From Cymodocea nodosa (lineage: Eukaryota > Streptophyta > Magnoliopsida > Alismatales > Cymodoceaceae): a stretch of DNA of 64,000 bases. The stretch spans positions 10,002,001 through 10,066,000 of the forward strand of contig CM072343.1 of the NCBI GenBank assembly GCA_036874045.1. The letters run 5' to 3'. Under the pieces are notes generated by a model. The model was given only the letters and a program-made list of their open reading frames with translations. It made no database searches and had not been told where the DNA came from. Both the position numbers and the translations under genes were made by a program. Positions 35,557 to 46,960 of the stretch are shown here, one piece after another; the first letter of the stretch is position 1; every line of letters begins with the position of its first letter.

Positions 35557-36894
35557 TCATTCAGTTATTCTCCCAGAAGAGGTATCAATTTCATTAACAA
35601 TTCTATTGATAGGGTTAGGTATTGCTTGCATTGGCAATCCTCCAGTTGGTCTAACTTCCATTGATTCTTTCTATCTAAGGGGTATATTTCTATTTATATT
35701 TTGATTTGCAGTATTTTCAAATACAAAATCTAGATGATCGTTTAATTGTTGGATTATCTTTTCTAATTTCTCTATTCTAGATCCTTGTTCAAGTAATGCT
35801 TCATAACTTATATTCTTCTCATTTAAATTTTCTCCTCCCAGGAAATTGTTTCTCCAAGACAAATTCGAGTGATTTCTCCAATTAGGATAATAAGAATTTC
35901 CAAAGTTATCTTTCTGGTTTCTAGCATAAATAATATCTAGATCATTTATGTTTGCATTCTTTTCTACTAGCTTTTGATTTAATGATAACTCTTCTATTTT
36001 CTTTGTTAATTTAGTTAATTTCACTTCTAGCATAGTACTTGAATCTATTTCATGCATTCCTCTTGGCAATATTCTTTTATCTGCAATAACTTCAGCCGAC
36101 TTTTCCCACTATGTAGTTCTTTTTGCAAAGTTTTCTAAATATGCCCATGCTTCTTCACTAAGTTTTAAAAATCCATTTTGACAAGTAGATTCTAATAAAG
36201 ATTTCGTTGAAACATCTATGCCTTCATAAATTATACCTATTAATTGTGCTTTACTCATTGCATGATGTGGACATTGAGTCAGTAAATCTTTAATTCTTTC
36301 AAAATATTTCTAGAATGATTCACCCTGTTTTTGGCTAGATATTAATATTTCCTTTTTCTTTTTAATCGTTTGATGTGTTGGATAATATTTTTCCAGAAAA
36401 ATAGAGCAAAATTCAGTCCATGTAGAAATTGAATAAGGTGATAGAGTATATAACCATCTCTTAGCTGTGTCTTTTAAAGCAAAAGGGATATATCTAAGTT
36501 TAACAGCATCTATACTCATGTTCGACATTTTCATCATTTGACAAACTTTGTTAAATTCTCTAATGAAATAATAGGCATCCTCTCTTTCTAACCCATGAAA
36601 ATGTGGCAATTGACTAATATAATTAGATTTCAATTCAAACCTATCTCCCTCAAAGTTTGGCAATCAAATACATGAAGGTTCATCAACTAATTCCAGATAC
36701 AAAATTTCTCCTAATGGTTTTTCTACTAGAGCAGCCATCTCTACGTTCTCTTTTAAAGAAAGGTTAGCTACACCCCAAAGGATTTCGTTAAAGTCCAATT
36801 CAGAAAATGTTTCAGTGTGCCTCTATGTTGAATATTCTTGGGTAGGTATTCTTAATAATCGATTAGTGCTAAGTGAACGAGTCCATGTGCTCAT
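35557..36894 (-). pseudogene. gag: Athila gag (capsid part) of D
   Basis: 1338 bp from ATG (36894) to TGA, six fewer than C and G, explained by an in-frame 6-bp loss near 36158. It contains LPNFEGDRFELKSNYISQLP, FHGLEREDAYYFIREFNKVC, FALKDTAKRWLYTL, the SLNQKLVEKNANINDLDIIY linker where Athila gag normally has a zinc knuckle, and NSYYPNWRNHSNLSW. Stops include one near 36310 and one at 36663. Confidence 0.85.
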
Positions 36895-36917
36895 AAATAA
36901 ATAGCAGAAGATTAATT

Positions 36918-36923
36918 ACATAC
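36918..36923 (-). other. Splice-donor-like site before gag of D
   Basis: GTATGT on the minus strand after CGGACTA. The last exon base is A instead of G, otherwise identical to C. The implied intron to the acceptor at 35373 is 1551 nt and removes gag. Confidence 0.45.
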
Positions 36924-37056
36924 TAGTCCGAAGCTTTCCATTCAGTAAATATTTGTTGACGGATGAAGTTGAATCAGCTGCTTCTCCTTCCAGCTCCTCC
37001 AATGCTTTTCTCCTTTCTTTTAAAAGTACTAGTAACTCGTAAATAACATTCCGTTT

Positions 37057-37118
37057 TATATATATAATGCACATCCATAAAGTGAATAAATCTCGTTGCA
37101 AGAATGTGTCTTGCAACG
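37057..37118 (-). promoter_or_regulatory. Internal promoter-like block of D
   Basis: A TATATATATA run (37057-37066) lies 27 nt from the 25-bp inverted repeat at 37094-37118 (arms CGTTGCAAGA and TCTTGCAACG, centre CACAT). Both arms are perfect here. Confidence 0.5.
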
Positions 37119-37194
37119 TGCATCTAGTTCCTATTTTTATGGGTACGTGTACTACTATTAATTTCAAATTTTGGTAATCGCTAAGCCGATGAAG

Positions 37195-37420
37195 TTTCGT
37201 TCATGGTTAAAAGAATAACCGTTCTGCTTAATCCACGAACTAACCTCGTTGAGTTACAGATAACTTAACGGAACAATGTCGGTTACTATTGCTTACTCCA
37301 CGGACTAACTTCGTTGAGTTACAGATAACTCAACGGAGTGACCTTATATTATATTACTGACCTTGTGGAGTTAAGTTTAACTCAACGAACTTACTTCGTT
37401 GAGTTAACACTTGGCAACTT
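37195..37420. repeat. AACTCAACG palindromic array upstream of D gag
   Basis: Alternating CGTTGAGTTACAGATAACTT, CTCCACGGACTAACTTCG and related units, as in C at 48722-48905. Potential for several hairpins of 10-12 bp. Confidence 0.75.
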
Positions 37421-37828
37421 CTAAGTTTACTCTTGTAAGTACCTCTCTATTTTTTTTTTCTCTCTACATTCTGCTAACTGAAATAAAGTTAAATCTATGT
37501 CATTAATGCTTCATTGTAATCAAAATTCGTTTAAATCTGAACATTATATAAATATTTAACTTGTAGGTCATTTTATGTCATGCAGAATTTACATTTTACC
37601 TTGCAACATGTAGAAATTTTCAAACATCTATCTTGTCATTCAGCAAATTGTAAATGTGTTAAACTTTCATTCATACTGTTCCACAAATTATATAACATTC
37701 AATATATTCCATTCATTTCACATTCAAAACACATATGAAATTTATAGTCATTCATATGAATCAATTTACATTACAACCAATTCAGATATTTTTCATACAA
37801 TTATATACAAGTAGACGAACAATACAAT

Positions 37829-40098
37829 TTAGTCTCTATTCCTAAGTTCATCTACTTCCTTCTAGAGTTTTTCTAATTGTTGCTCTAATTGATTAATCCT
37901 CTCTAGAGCTCCTGTAATGCCTCTAAAAGGTTCAGCAATCTCTACAGCTACAAAATTTCTATACTCTTTCACTGAAATGATTCTTGATTTGATCCTTTTT
38001 GATGCCCATTTAGTGAAATCGAAACAATCCACCATCAGCAGTGGAATCAAATCTCCATAAAACAATTTCTTCTTTACTGTTCTCAGCTTGGAGATAAAAA
38101 CTACAGACCAATTTATTTGAATTCTCTTTACAACTGCAAACATGGCCCATTTGACAAATTGACTCAGTTCTATGTCATGGCCTTGTCGTTGATAGACATT
38201 CTTAATCAAAATGTTAGCTATCATGTGTGTTTTACCATTTAAATGCTTCAGTCTATTTAATAGAGGCACACTAGGATTGATAGCCAAACTGTCCTTGATT
38301 TCCTATTCTATCCATTCAACGATAGTTGTACTTTCTAATATTTTCTTTCCTTCATTCTTCAATCCAAAAATGTTGTAGAGAGCTCTGGTGTTATCTGTAC
38401 ATCAGCTTCCTCTATGTTGGAAATTAATCATTCTCCTTCTCTTAAGTTTGCATAAAAGCAGGGCACTAAATTTTCATATATTGCATGCCCTCTTTCTTGA
38501 GAAATAAAATTCAGTAGACCTTGGAATTCAAATAATTCTTTGATTTCTTGCATTCCGCCCCAATTTACTAGTCTACTGTATATAACATCATAACCCCTAA
38601 TTTCTTGGTATTTATGATATACTTCCTAACTCCAAAAATGTACTTCATTTAAAATTGTTGTTTCAGTCGGGTCAGGAATTTGACTTTGTTGTTCTAGAGG
38701 GGTTTGTTCTTGATCTTCCTCTACCATAGGCTGCACTTGAACATGTTCTATAGATTCTGGAATTTTTGATTTTGCCTTTGTCTATGGTGGTGAGCCAGCA
38801 GAACTCTCTACTCTGTCTTGAATTCTTTCCATAAATTGCTGAAGAGTTTCTTGCTCTTCAATGGAATCTGTAAAGTCATTTTTGTCCAAATGGCTTCATT
38901 CAGCTTCTTCTTCATTTTCGGTTCTTTCTTCTTCCTCCTAACTACTAATCTGCATTGTCACTGTTCTTTCTGATTTTGTGGCAGATTGGGATGGAGTCAC
39001 GAGCAATTTAGTTTCTACCCTAATTTCTGTTTCTTCTTCTTGTACAGGCTGTAGACTAATTTCAACCTATTTTTCTTCTTCTCTTTGCTCTTGTTGCTGC
39101 TGCTGCTGCTCGTCCTCAGAATCGGATAGCAGGTTTATAAAAATTGGCTCCACAGGCCCTGTTGCTATTGGTGCTTCAGATTTAATCTCTTTTTGACATT
39201 CAGGCACTATCTCTTTTCCTTTCCTTCGTGTAATTAATTGTGCCTGGTCTTCCTCTTCTTCTTCTGAAATTAAATCTAAAAACAAAGGCTCTACACACCT
39301 TTGAGCCACATGTACTAGCTCTTCTTGTTTAACTTTTTCTATAATTATTGGCCTCGAAGGACTAGCTTCATCTCCTTTTGCAGTAGGTTTGACAGTAGTT
39401 CTAGCAGTAGTTTCTTGATGCTATTCCACTTTAATTTTATATTGGGCTTGCAATTTTTTTGCAGCCCTTCTCTTACGTAGTGCATCAAACACTAGATGTG
39501 CTTTGGCTACTGCTAAATCTTCTAGTTCTCCTTGGTTTTTTCCAACTTGAACTAGTCCTTGAAATTCTTTTAATTCTTCTTCAATCGAAGGCCCCAACAT
39601 TTCTGCTCATGTCAATGGCTTAAATGGTGGAACTGAAGGTCTTGGCTGTTGTTCCTCAGGAACAGGTCTTTCAGCAGTTGGCTTGTCTTGTCCTTTAGTT
39701 GCCTCTTCTTCATTTTCTTTCCTTTCTTGCTCCCAGATCGCCCATTTAGCTCGTCTACAGATTCGTCTTTTGAACCAGAGCCGGGACTTACGTTGGATTA
39801 ATTCTAGGGCAACTTCGTTGTTTGGCCTTATTTTTCTTTCCTTGCTTACAACAATTTCCGTAGCAACCTTTATTCTTATTTCCATTATTTGAGGTATTTG
39901 TATACCCAAATCTACTAAAACTCTTCTAAAGTTAAAAAGTTCAGATTCTACCTTCTGTAGCTCTTTTTCTCTTGTCGTATTTCTGATTTTTTGTCGCGTG
40001 TGCCATTCCTCTAACTCTTTCAGAAATTCTGATGTGTCAACAGCATCTTCCTAGAACTCATGTGTCATCTTCCTCATCATGGAATTACACAACGACAT
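37829..40098 (-). pseudogene. Accessory ORF of Athila D (plant-transposon-protein-like)
   Basis: From the ATG at 40098 (MSLCNSMMRKMTHEF, then an amber stop) to a TAA at 37829-37831: 2270 bp, about 756 codons, with stops and one net frameshift. Coiled-coil-like N-terminus (KELEEWHTRQKIRNTTREKE), Glu/Gln-rich acidic middle including a poly-Gln run from a CAG/CTG repeat at 39091-39112, then the conserved part: EIKELFEFQGLLNF, ENLVPCFYANLREGE, PSVPLLNRLKHLNGKTHMIA, RQGHDIELSQFVKWAMFAVV, KLFYGDLIPLLMVDCFDF, and a C-terminal coiled coil ERINQLEQQLEKL. Homologous to the copia B ORF. It sits where Athila elements carry an env-like ORF. No signal peptide or membrane span seen. Confidence 0.65.
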
Positions 40099-40254
40099 GG
40101 AGTCACTCTGATCTCTACTGTTCTAAGTTCTAAATGATCTGTCGGATAACGCCCCCAAAACCCTAGGTTTAAAATAAATAAGCCCTAAGTTTAGGTGGGT
40201 AATCGGGTCATTTCTCGAACCAAATCTCAATCTCTCATCCGCAGTCTTAGCTAC

Positions 40255-40580
40255 AGTACTCCGTTAAGATAACTGTAACTCAACGGAATAAGCTCGTTGA
40301 CTAACTCAAGACTCAACGGAGTAAGCTCGTTGAGTTAAGCGTAACTCAACGGACTTCCCGTACAAATAGATATATATAAAAAAATACTTAAGATAATATA
40401 TTTTTTTTCTTTTTTGTTTTTACCGGTTTAACCGATACTATGTTTCGGTCAGACCTAATTTTTTTTCCGGTTGAACTGATACTATGTTTCGGTTAGACCT
40501 AATTTTTTTCTAAAAGCTAAATATCGATATTTTACGTTCTGGTCATACCGATGGATCCGGTCGATTGAATCGCAACGATT
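40255..40580. repeat. Two palindromic arrays between integrase and accessory ORF of D
   Basis: 40255-40365 holds AACTCAACGG-type units. 40420-40580 holds CGGTTTAACCGATA units with TTTCGGTCAGACC, as in element 1 at 1620-1850. A TATATATA run lies between them (about 40370-40377). No gene. Confidence 0.65.
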
Positions 40581-40643
40581 TTTATATTTTATAATAATAA
40601 TTTTTTTTTTATATATGAAAAATAAAATAAAACTGATTTCCTA

Positions 40644-41323
40644 CTAAGTAAAACTCGAGTAGTCCTCTACTTTGACTTCTTCTATAATTCCAAAGGAGCT
40701 TTTTGGTATTTTGAGAATAGGTCTAGGTCTTTGTCCATTTACTTTAAATATATTCTGATTTTTAGGATTTTCAATTTCAATAGCTCCATAAGGATAAATA
40801 TTTCGAACTATGTAAGGTCCTGCCCATCTAGATCTTAATTTTCTTGGATGGTTATGGAGTCTAGCCATGTAAAGATATACTTCTTGTCCTATTTCAAAGC
40901 TTTTTGGAATAATTTTCCTATCATGCCAGAATTTCATTTTCTCTTTTTCTCTTATAGTCTTCGAATAAGCTTCATTTCTAAATTCTTCTAATTCAATTAA
41001 TTTCATTTTTCTATTTTCAAAAGCTTGATTTAAATTAGTATTCAAAGTTTTTAATGCCCAATAAGCTTTATGTTCTATTTCAGCAAGTAAATGACAAATT
41101 TTTCCATATACTAGCCTAAAAGGTGACATACCTAAGTTTGTCTTATAAGCAGTTCTATAAACCCAAAGTGCATCTATCAATCTATTAGCCCAATCTGTTC
41201 TGGTAGGATTTACTACTTTTTCTTAGATTAACTTAATTTGTTTGTTAGCACTTTCTACTTGTCCACTTGTTTGCGGATGATATGATGTTGCAATTTTGTG
41301 GTTTACTCCATATTTCTTCATTA
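40644..41323 (-). pseudogene. pol (INT): Integrase C-terminal half of D
   Basis: It resumes after element C with the [20 protein letters not shown] segment followed by VES, where the glutamate is the third catalytic acid of the D,D-35-E triad. Then come [39 protein letters not shown] (GPY/F) and the end [11 protein letters not shown] at 40644. One stop near 41226. The insertion of C falls between the second aspartate and this glutamate. Confidence 0.85.
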
Positions 41324-41328
41324 AGGCT
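41324..41328. other. Target duplication of element C (left copy AGGCT)
   Basis: AGGCT here and again at 55498-55502. Removing C and one copy restores a continuous integrase reading (F, E, A, L, M, K, K, Y) across the join. This proves the nesting order. Confidence 0.95.
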
Positions 41329-41644
41329 TGTTTAGAATGAAAAAGTGCATATTATTAACGGTTAAATGATGGTTAATTGCATAATATTTAGCTTATCATA
41401 TGAGAATTAAGCCATTAGGTTATAATTGCACTGTTATATGCTTTAATTGAAGAATCTGCTTAATTTTGGGGAATTAATGTTAATTTAGCACATTTATGAA
41501 CTGTCGGTAAATTGCAGGCTGTGAAATTCTTAAGTATCCAAAAATGCATCTGAGCATTGGATAGTTATACCTGTAACTCTCCGGAATGTTATTTTATGTT
41601 TAAACTACTGCTGACACGTGTTGAGAGCTGGTAGATTTACTTAC

Positions 41645-41753
41645 GTTATAACTCGTTAAGTTAGTATAACTGCACGCATTGAGTTACATGAAAATACATT
41701 AAGGCAACGCATTAGGTTAGCGTTATAAACTTAAGTTATTATTTTTGCACATG
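41645..41753 (+). promoter_or_regulatory. U3 module shared with copia LTRs (C 5' LTR copy)
   Basis: Complement of the copia module, with landmarks TTAAGGCAACGCATTAGGTT and AACTTAAG then TTTTTGCACATG. The 3' LTR copy at 53959-54067 keeps CACGTG at its end, and by eye its first 31 bases match copia A exactly. Confidence 0.75.
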
Positions 41754-41987
41754 TTTTATAGTTAAATCAGCGAAGGAAGTCCGTTGAGTTATCTATAACT
41801 CCACGAACTATATATTTTCTAATATGCCACTGTAGCGGTTGCAGGAACAGACAGTTAGAAGGAAAAACCACGTTTGCACGTATCATGCAGGAATTCAATC
41901 GTGCAAGGAGAAAGAAATCATCGCCGTTGATCTGAAGGAAGGAAATCCAACCGACCATTCAAGCAGAAGCAGTTACCACTGAAGAAA

Positions 41988-41994
41988 TATAAAA
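41988..41994 (+). promoter_or_regulatory. LTR TATA box
   Basis: TATAAAA, 660 bp into the LTR, followed by a purine-rich GAAAAGAAG stretch. The 3' LTR has the same at 54302-54308. Transcripts would begin near 42020, giving a long R-U5 leader. Confidence 0.6.
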
Positions 41995-43189
41995 GAAAAG
42001 AAGAAAAAGAAAGAAAGAGTGTGATCGATGGACAACCAATGTATATAGAGGAGGAGCACCGAGCTTTCTGCAGACAGTATCGGCGATTCTCTAAAGTATC
42101 ACACCAACCATCGTATCACCACCATAATCACCAATCATCGGAGGTCTGTGAGGATACTTGCCTGATGTCGGGTCGATTCCGAGCCAAACACAGTGCTTGA
42201 CAACCACTATGAGGAGTGATCACGTCGCGGGAAGGGAAGACATTTTCACCAAGCGCCGACTCATATTTTAGGAGATCGTAAAGCTTTTAGCTTTGGCTTC
42301 AGGTTGATGCCTGTATGCTGAAGAGGAGATCATCTTGCAATTCTGGACTCGCAATTCTATAGGGAGAGGAGACAGAATTGTAAGTGGTTCAATTTTCAGT
42401 AGTGTAATCGCGTTGCAAGTAGTGTCGGAAGTATTTACTGTCAAGTGAAATTACTTTACATTTCACCTTTCGCCCATCACATCAAAACAAAAATATCAAA
42501 AACAATTTATCTTTGTTTGTATGTTGTATTTGAGTGTTGTATTGTTGGTGTTGTATCGTGATTAATGTTATCTGTATCAATTTTATGATTGTTTTATGTT
42601 AGTTTCAATTTTACAGTTTACTGAAATTGGTTCGTACAAAACAACTTAAAGATTTTAATGGTTATTGTTTGAATCATCTGAATGTTAGTATTGCATATGA
42701 TAAATCCAATGTTAACTAGCATTAAAAAGCTTAATTGATGTTATTTACAATCTGTGGAATCGCCCAATGGTTGGCTGAATTTCTCTGTAATTAGCAGTAT
42801 TATAAAGAAAAGACAAGCTCATGGAGTTAACTTAAGTCCATGAGGATAGTCCATTGAGTTATCAATAACTCAACGAACTTAGTCTGTTGAGTTAACTGTA
42901 ACTCAACGGAGTGCTTATTGAATATAAATTTGAATTGTTCACAATCAAACATTTCTTAAATTTGTCAGCAATTCCCTGTGGGATCGACCTGTACTTGCAC
43001 ACTAATACAATAGACACTGTGCACTTGTAGTTAAAGTACAAATTGGAATTAATATCTAAATTGTATTAAAGCTTGTTTGTTTACTTCTAAAAGAAAGAAT
43101 AGGCATAAAGATAAATTAACTAAGTAAAAATAGAAGTAACAAATCCAAATTTTTCTAGTGTAGTGCTGGGAAAACACAAACAAGTTTTA

Positions 43190-43207
43190 TGGCGCCGTTG
43201 CCAGGGA
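43190..43207 (+). other. Primer binding site of C, tRNA-Asp
   Basis: TGGCGCCGTTGCCAGGGA differs from the tRNA-Asp complement by one G-to-A change. It lies 7 nt after the LTR end. Confidence 0.9.
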
Positions 43208-43291
43208 TCTGAATTGAATAGATATAAGCAACTGTTAGAGCTGTTTCAAATTAATAGTCAGAGTTGTGTGTTTTCTTCTGTAATTGAGAAT

Positions 43292-44253
43292 ATGGCATAT
43301 GCTTATGCTCAAAGATTTCTGAAACCTTTAATTAGCATATGTGAATTCTGCAATTCTGAAGGACACGACATTTCTGATTGTTTGAAATTGAGACATTTAC
43401 AGATTGATTGATCCCATGAACAACAAATGAATTATCCTCAATACAATAGAGCCGAGTATGAGAATCCTATAGTTTACCCAACTGATGGTCAGTATAGAAT
43501 GTGTAATATGATGAGAGACACTGAAGTTTGGGATAGCTATGACAGATTGGAGCATAGTATAGAGCAAAATCTGGACAAACTGGAATACTTTGTGTGTCAA
43601 CAACAAGAAGTCAACCAACTAAACTATAAGGAGGCATATTCAGAACCTAAACAGGATATAATTTACGAAACTGAAAAAGCCATAAAGAAAATTGATCAAA
43701 AATTGAATGCAATGAAATTAAATGATCTGGAAACAAAATTAAAAGCATTAGATAAAAATGCAATGAAAATACAAGTTTTGCAATAGGACAATGAAAATTA
43801 TAATGTTATAAACTTGCACAACTTGCAAAATATACAACAAACAGAAAACACAAATGTAAGAGAATTTAAAGAATGCACTTTAAAACTAAAAACAATTTAA
43901 GATCATAATCACGAAAATGATATACAAAAACATCATGAAAGTAACGAAAATCTAGAAGATGTATGTGTAACATTAAGATCTGGAACTAATATACCACCAA
44001 GAACTCAAAATGAAAATGATATGAAGGTGGACAAGAGTAAAAATCAAAATGGTAATGAAAATGTAATAGCTGAAAATCTAGAAATCACTGAAAAACAATC
44101 TGAATCTGCAATTGAAGCTAAAAATGATCAAACAAATCAACTGAAAGAAAAAGAGTCTTTGAAATCAAAATCTTTAGCACCCTATCCTGAAAGATTACAA
44201 CAAACAATTCCTGAAAAACAAGAAAAAATAAGAGAAATTTTTGAAAAAGTACC
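43292..44253 (+). pseudogene. Nucleocapsid-like zinc knuckle and linker of C
   Basis: MAYAYAQRFLKP then CEFCNSEGHDISDC (CCHC), a Tyr/Asn-rich linker, the coiled-coil-like KIDQKLNAMKLNDLETKLKA segment and LRSGTNIPPRTQ, then NQLKEKESLKSKSLAPYPER and IREIFEKV. Stops at 43409, 43784 and about 43900. It is joined at 44254 to protease sequence by a deletion of about 210 bp at short shared bases (TACC), removing the PPCAKFLKD-type region. Confidence 0.75.
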
Positions 44254-45522
44254 ATTCTAGAAAGAACCTTAATAGACTTAGGTGCAGGTATAAATGTTAT
44301 GCCAAGTGATATATTTGCATCCTTAGGATTAGAAGGCTTAACTCTTACTAGTACGGTTATTCAATTGGCTGATAGAAGCATAAGATACCCTAGAGGAAAA
44401 ATAGAGGATGTCTTAATTAAAATCAAGAATTTTATATATCCTATTGATATTGTAATTCTGGATTCCCAACAAATTAAGCATAAAAATAGTGATACATCTT
44501 TAATTTTGGGAAGGCCATTTTTAGCAACATCAAGGGATGTTATAAATTGTAAAACTAGAGTAATGAAATTAGCATATGGTAATGAGGATACTGAATTAAA
44601 TATTTTTAAACTAGAAAGGTTTTAGGAGTTAGAAATGTCCTTACATACCATAGACTTTTTAGAGGATGAAGGAGATATGTTAGATGATGTGATTCAAGAA
44701 GAATTAAATAGGCAAATCAATTTTGAAACTTTAGAAGAAAGTGAAAGCATAAATATAGAAGGAGATCAGGAAGAAATTAATTTAAAAAATGATGATGTTC
44801 AATTAGGAGCTCTAGAATTAAAACCTTTACCTTCTGAATTAACCTATATATTTCTAGAAGATAAACGGACATGTCCAATCATTATTGCTTCAGATTTGAA
44901 AGAGGATCAAATAGCTAAATTAAAAGAGGTAATAAAAAGTTATAAAGAAGCAATAGGATAGACTATGACTGATATAAAAGGATTAAGTTCAACTTTATGC
45001 TGTCACCACATATATTTAGAAGAGAATGCTAAACCTGTTAAAATTCCTGAGAGGAGATTAAATCCAAACCTTAAGGAAGTAGTCAGGAAGGAAATAGTTA
45101 AATGGTTAGATAATGATATAATATATCCGATTTCTGATAGCTCGTGGGTTAGTCCAATCCATGTAGTTCCCAAGAAATCAAGATTAACAGTTATTAGGAA
45201 TGAAAGTCAAGACTTGATACCTACTAGAATTCAATCAGGTTGGAGAGTATGTATAGACTATAGAAAGCTGAATGCTGTGACTAGGAAAGATCATTTTCCC
45301 TTACCTTTTATAGATCAAATGTTGGAAAGATTAGCAGGGTAAGAATATTTTTGTTTCTTAGACGGGTATTCAGGGTATACTCAAATTCCAGTAGCATTAG
45401 ACGATCAAGAGAAAACAACTTTCACCTGTCCTAATGGAACTTATGCCTTTAAAAGAATGCCATTCAAATTATGCAATGCACCAGCTACCTTTCAAAGGTG
45501 TGTGTAGGGCATATTTACTAGA
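44254..45522 (+). pseudogene. pol (PR-RT): Protease and RT (first part) of C
   Basis: Protease active site DLGAGINVMPSDIFASLGL near 44277, flap-side VIQLADRSIRYPRGKIEDVL, then LILGRPFLATS. RT follows with SSWVSPIHVVPKKSRLTVIR, WRVCIDYRKLNAVTRKDHFP, PLPFIDQMLERLAG, then RMPFKLCNAPATFQRC. Stops at 44623, 44960, 45340 and about 45507 are single-base changes of the codons in D. Confidence 0.9.
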
Positions 45523-46330
45523 ATGACTGATGAATTTTTAGAAATATTTATGGATGATTTTATTGTATATGGCAACTCATATGAAGTGTGTTTAAGCAAT
45601 TTAGACCAAATATTAAAACGCTGTGTGGAAAAAAATCTAGTTTTAAATTGGGAAAAATGTCACTTCATGGTTAAACAAGGAATAGTCTTAGGGCATGTTG
45701 TTTCTAAAAAAGGGTTGGAAGTAGATAAAGCTAAAATAGATGTAATTTCTAATCTACCAGAACCTAAATCAGTAAAAGATATTAGATCATTTCTAGGACA
45801 TGCTGGTTTTTATAGAAGATTTATTAAAGACTTTTGCAAGATAATTAGACCTTTAACTAATATATTAAAAGATGTTCCATTTAACTTTGATAAAAATTGC
45901 AAGGAAGCATTTTTTGGACTTAAGACTAGCTTAATTTCAACTCCTATAATTCAAGCACCTAATTGGAACCATCCATTTGAATTAATGTGCGATGCTTCTG
46001 ATTTTGCTGTAGGAGCAATGTTAGGACAGAAAATAGAAAAATCTCCTAGAGTGATTCATTATGCAAGCAAAACCTTAAATGATGTTCAAGTTAATTACAC
46101 AACTACTGAAAAGAATTATTAGCTGTTGTGTTTGCTTTAGAAAAGTTTAGATCATATTTGATTGGAGCTAAAGTAATAGTATACATGGATCATTCAGCTC
46201 TAAAACATCTAATAAAGAAAAAAGAAACTAAACCTAGATTGATCCGATGGATATTATTATTGCAAGAATTTGATCTAGAAATTAAAGATAAAAAAGGTTG
46301 TGAGAATGTAGTAGCAGATCATTTATCAAG
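45523..46330 (+). pseudogene. pol (RT-RH): RT palm end and RNase H of C
   Basis: FLEIFMDDFIVYGNSYEVCL keeps the FMDD polymerase box. Then [40 protein letters not shown], RNase H start [20 protein letters not shown] and [20 protein letters not shown] with [15 protein letters not shown]. One frameshift near 46118 ([10 protein letters not shown]). The active-site acids look intact. Confidence 0.9.
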
Positions 46331-46960
46331 ATTACAAATAGAAAAATCAAATATTGAAATTAAGGATAATTTTCCTGATGAACAATTAATGACCATCAAC
46401 ACAATGCCTTGGTATGCAGACATAGTTAATTACTTAGTTACTGGTTTAACACCTAAGGATTGGAATAGACAGGATAAGAAATTGTTTTTCTCAAGAGTAA
46501 AATATTACTATTGGGAAAACCCTTACTTATTTAAGAAATGTCCTGATCTGGTTTTAAGGAGGTGTGTTCCAGAAATTGAATATTCGAGCATATTGTCTTT
46601 CTGCCATGACCAAGCTTGTGGAGGACATTTTGGTTCAGGGAAAACTACTGCAAAAATTCTACAATGTGGGTTTTATTGGCCAACACTATTCAAAGATGCT
46701 CATAAATATTGCTTAAGTTGTTTAAGATGTCAACAAATAGGAATAATATCAAAGAGGAATATGATGCCTCTTAATCCTATTGTTGAGGTTGAAATCTTTG
46801 ATGTGTGGGGAATAGATTTTATGGGTCCATTTCCTATATCTAATCAATTTAATTACATATTGTTGGGAGTGGATTATGTATCTAAATGGATAGAAGCTAT
46901 TCCTACAAAAACTAACGATAACAAAGTGGTAATACAATTTATAAGAACAAATATATTTGC
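46331..46960 (+). pseudogene. pol (INT): Integrase N-terminal half of C, fused in frame to accessory ORF
   Basis: HHCC motif ([25 protein letters not shown]) and the first catalytic aspartate in [20 protein letters not shown]. After [11 protein letters not shown] the frame runs directly into [17 protein letters not shown] of the accessory ORF, all within one open frame (46128-47120). The second aspartate, the glutamate and the C-terminal module are missing, so this copy could not integrate itself. Confidence 0.85.

Larger units (their letters stand above)
41329..43182 (+). repeat. 5' LTR of C (1854 bp)
   Basis: It starts TGTTTAGAATG and ends ACACAAACA. It holds the U3 module shared with copia (41645-41753), a TATA box (41988-41994) and a U5 AACTCAACG array (42820-42910). 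Confidence 0.95.

Noticed and set aside
38978..39196. Cys/Ser-rich ORF at the CTG/CAG run
   Set aside because: Reverse-strand shadow of the poly-Gln stretch in the accessory ORF of D.
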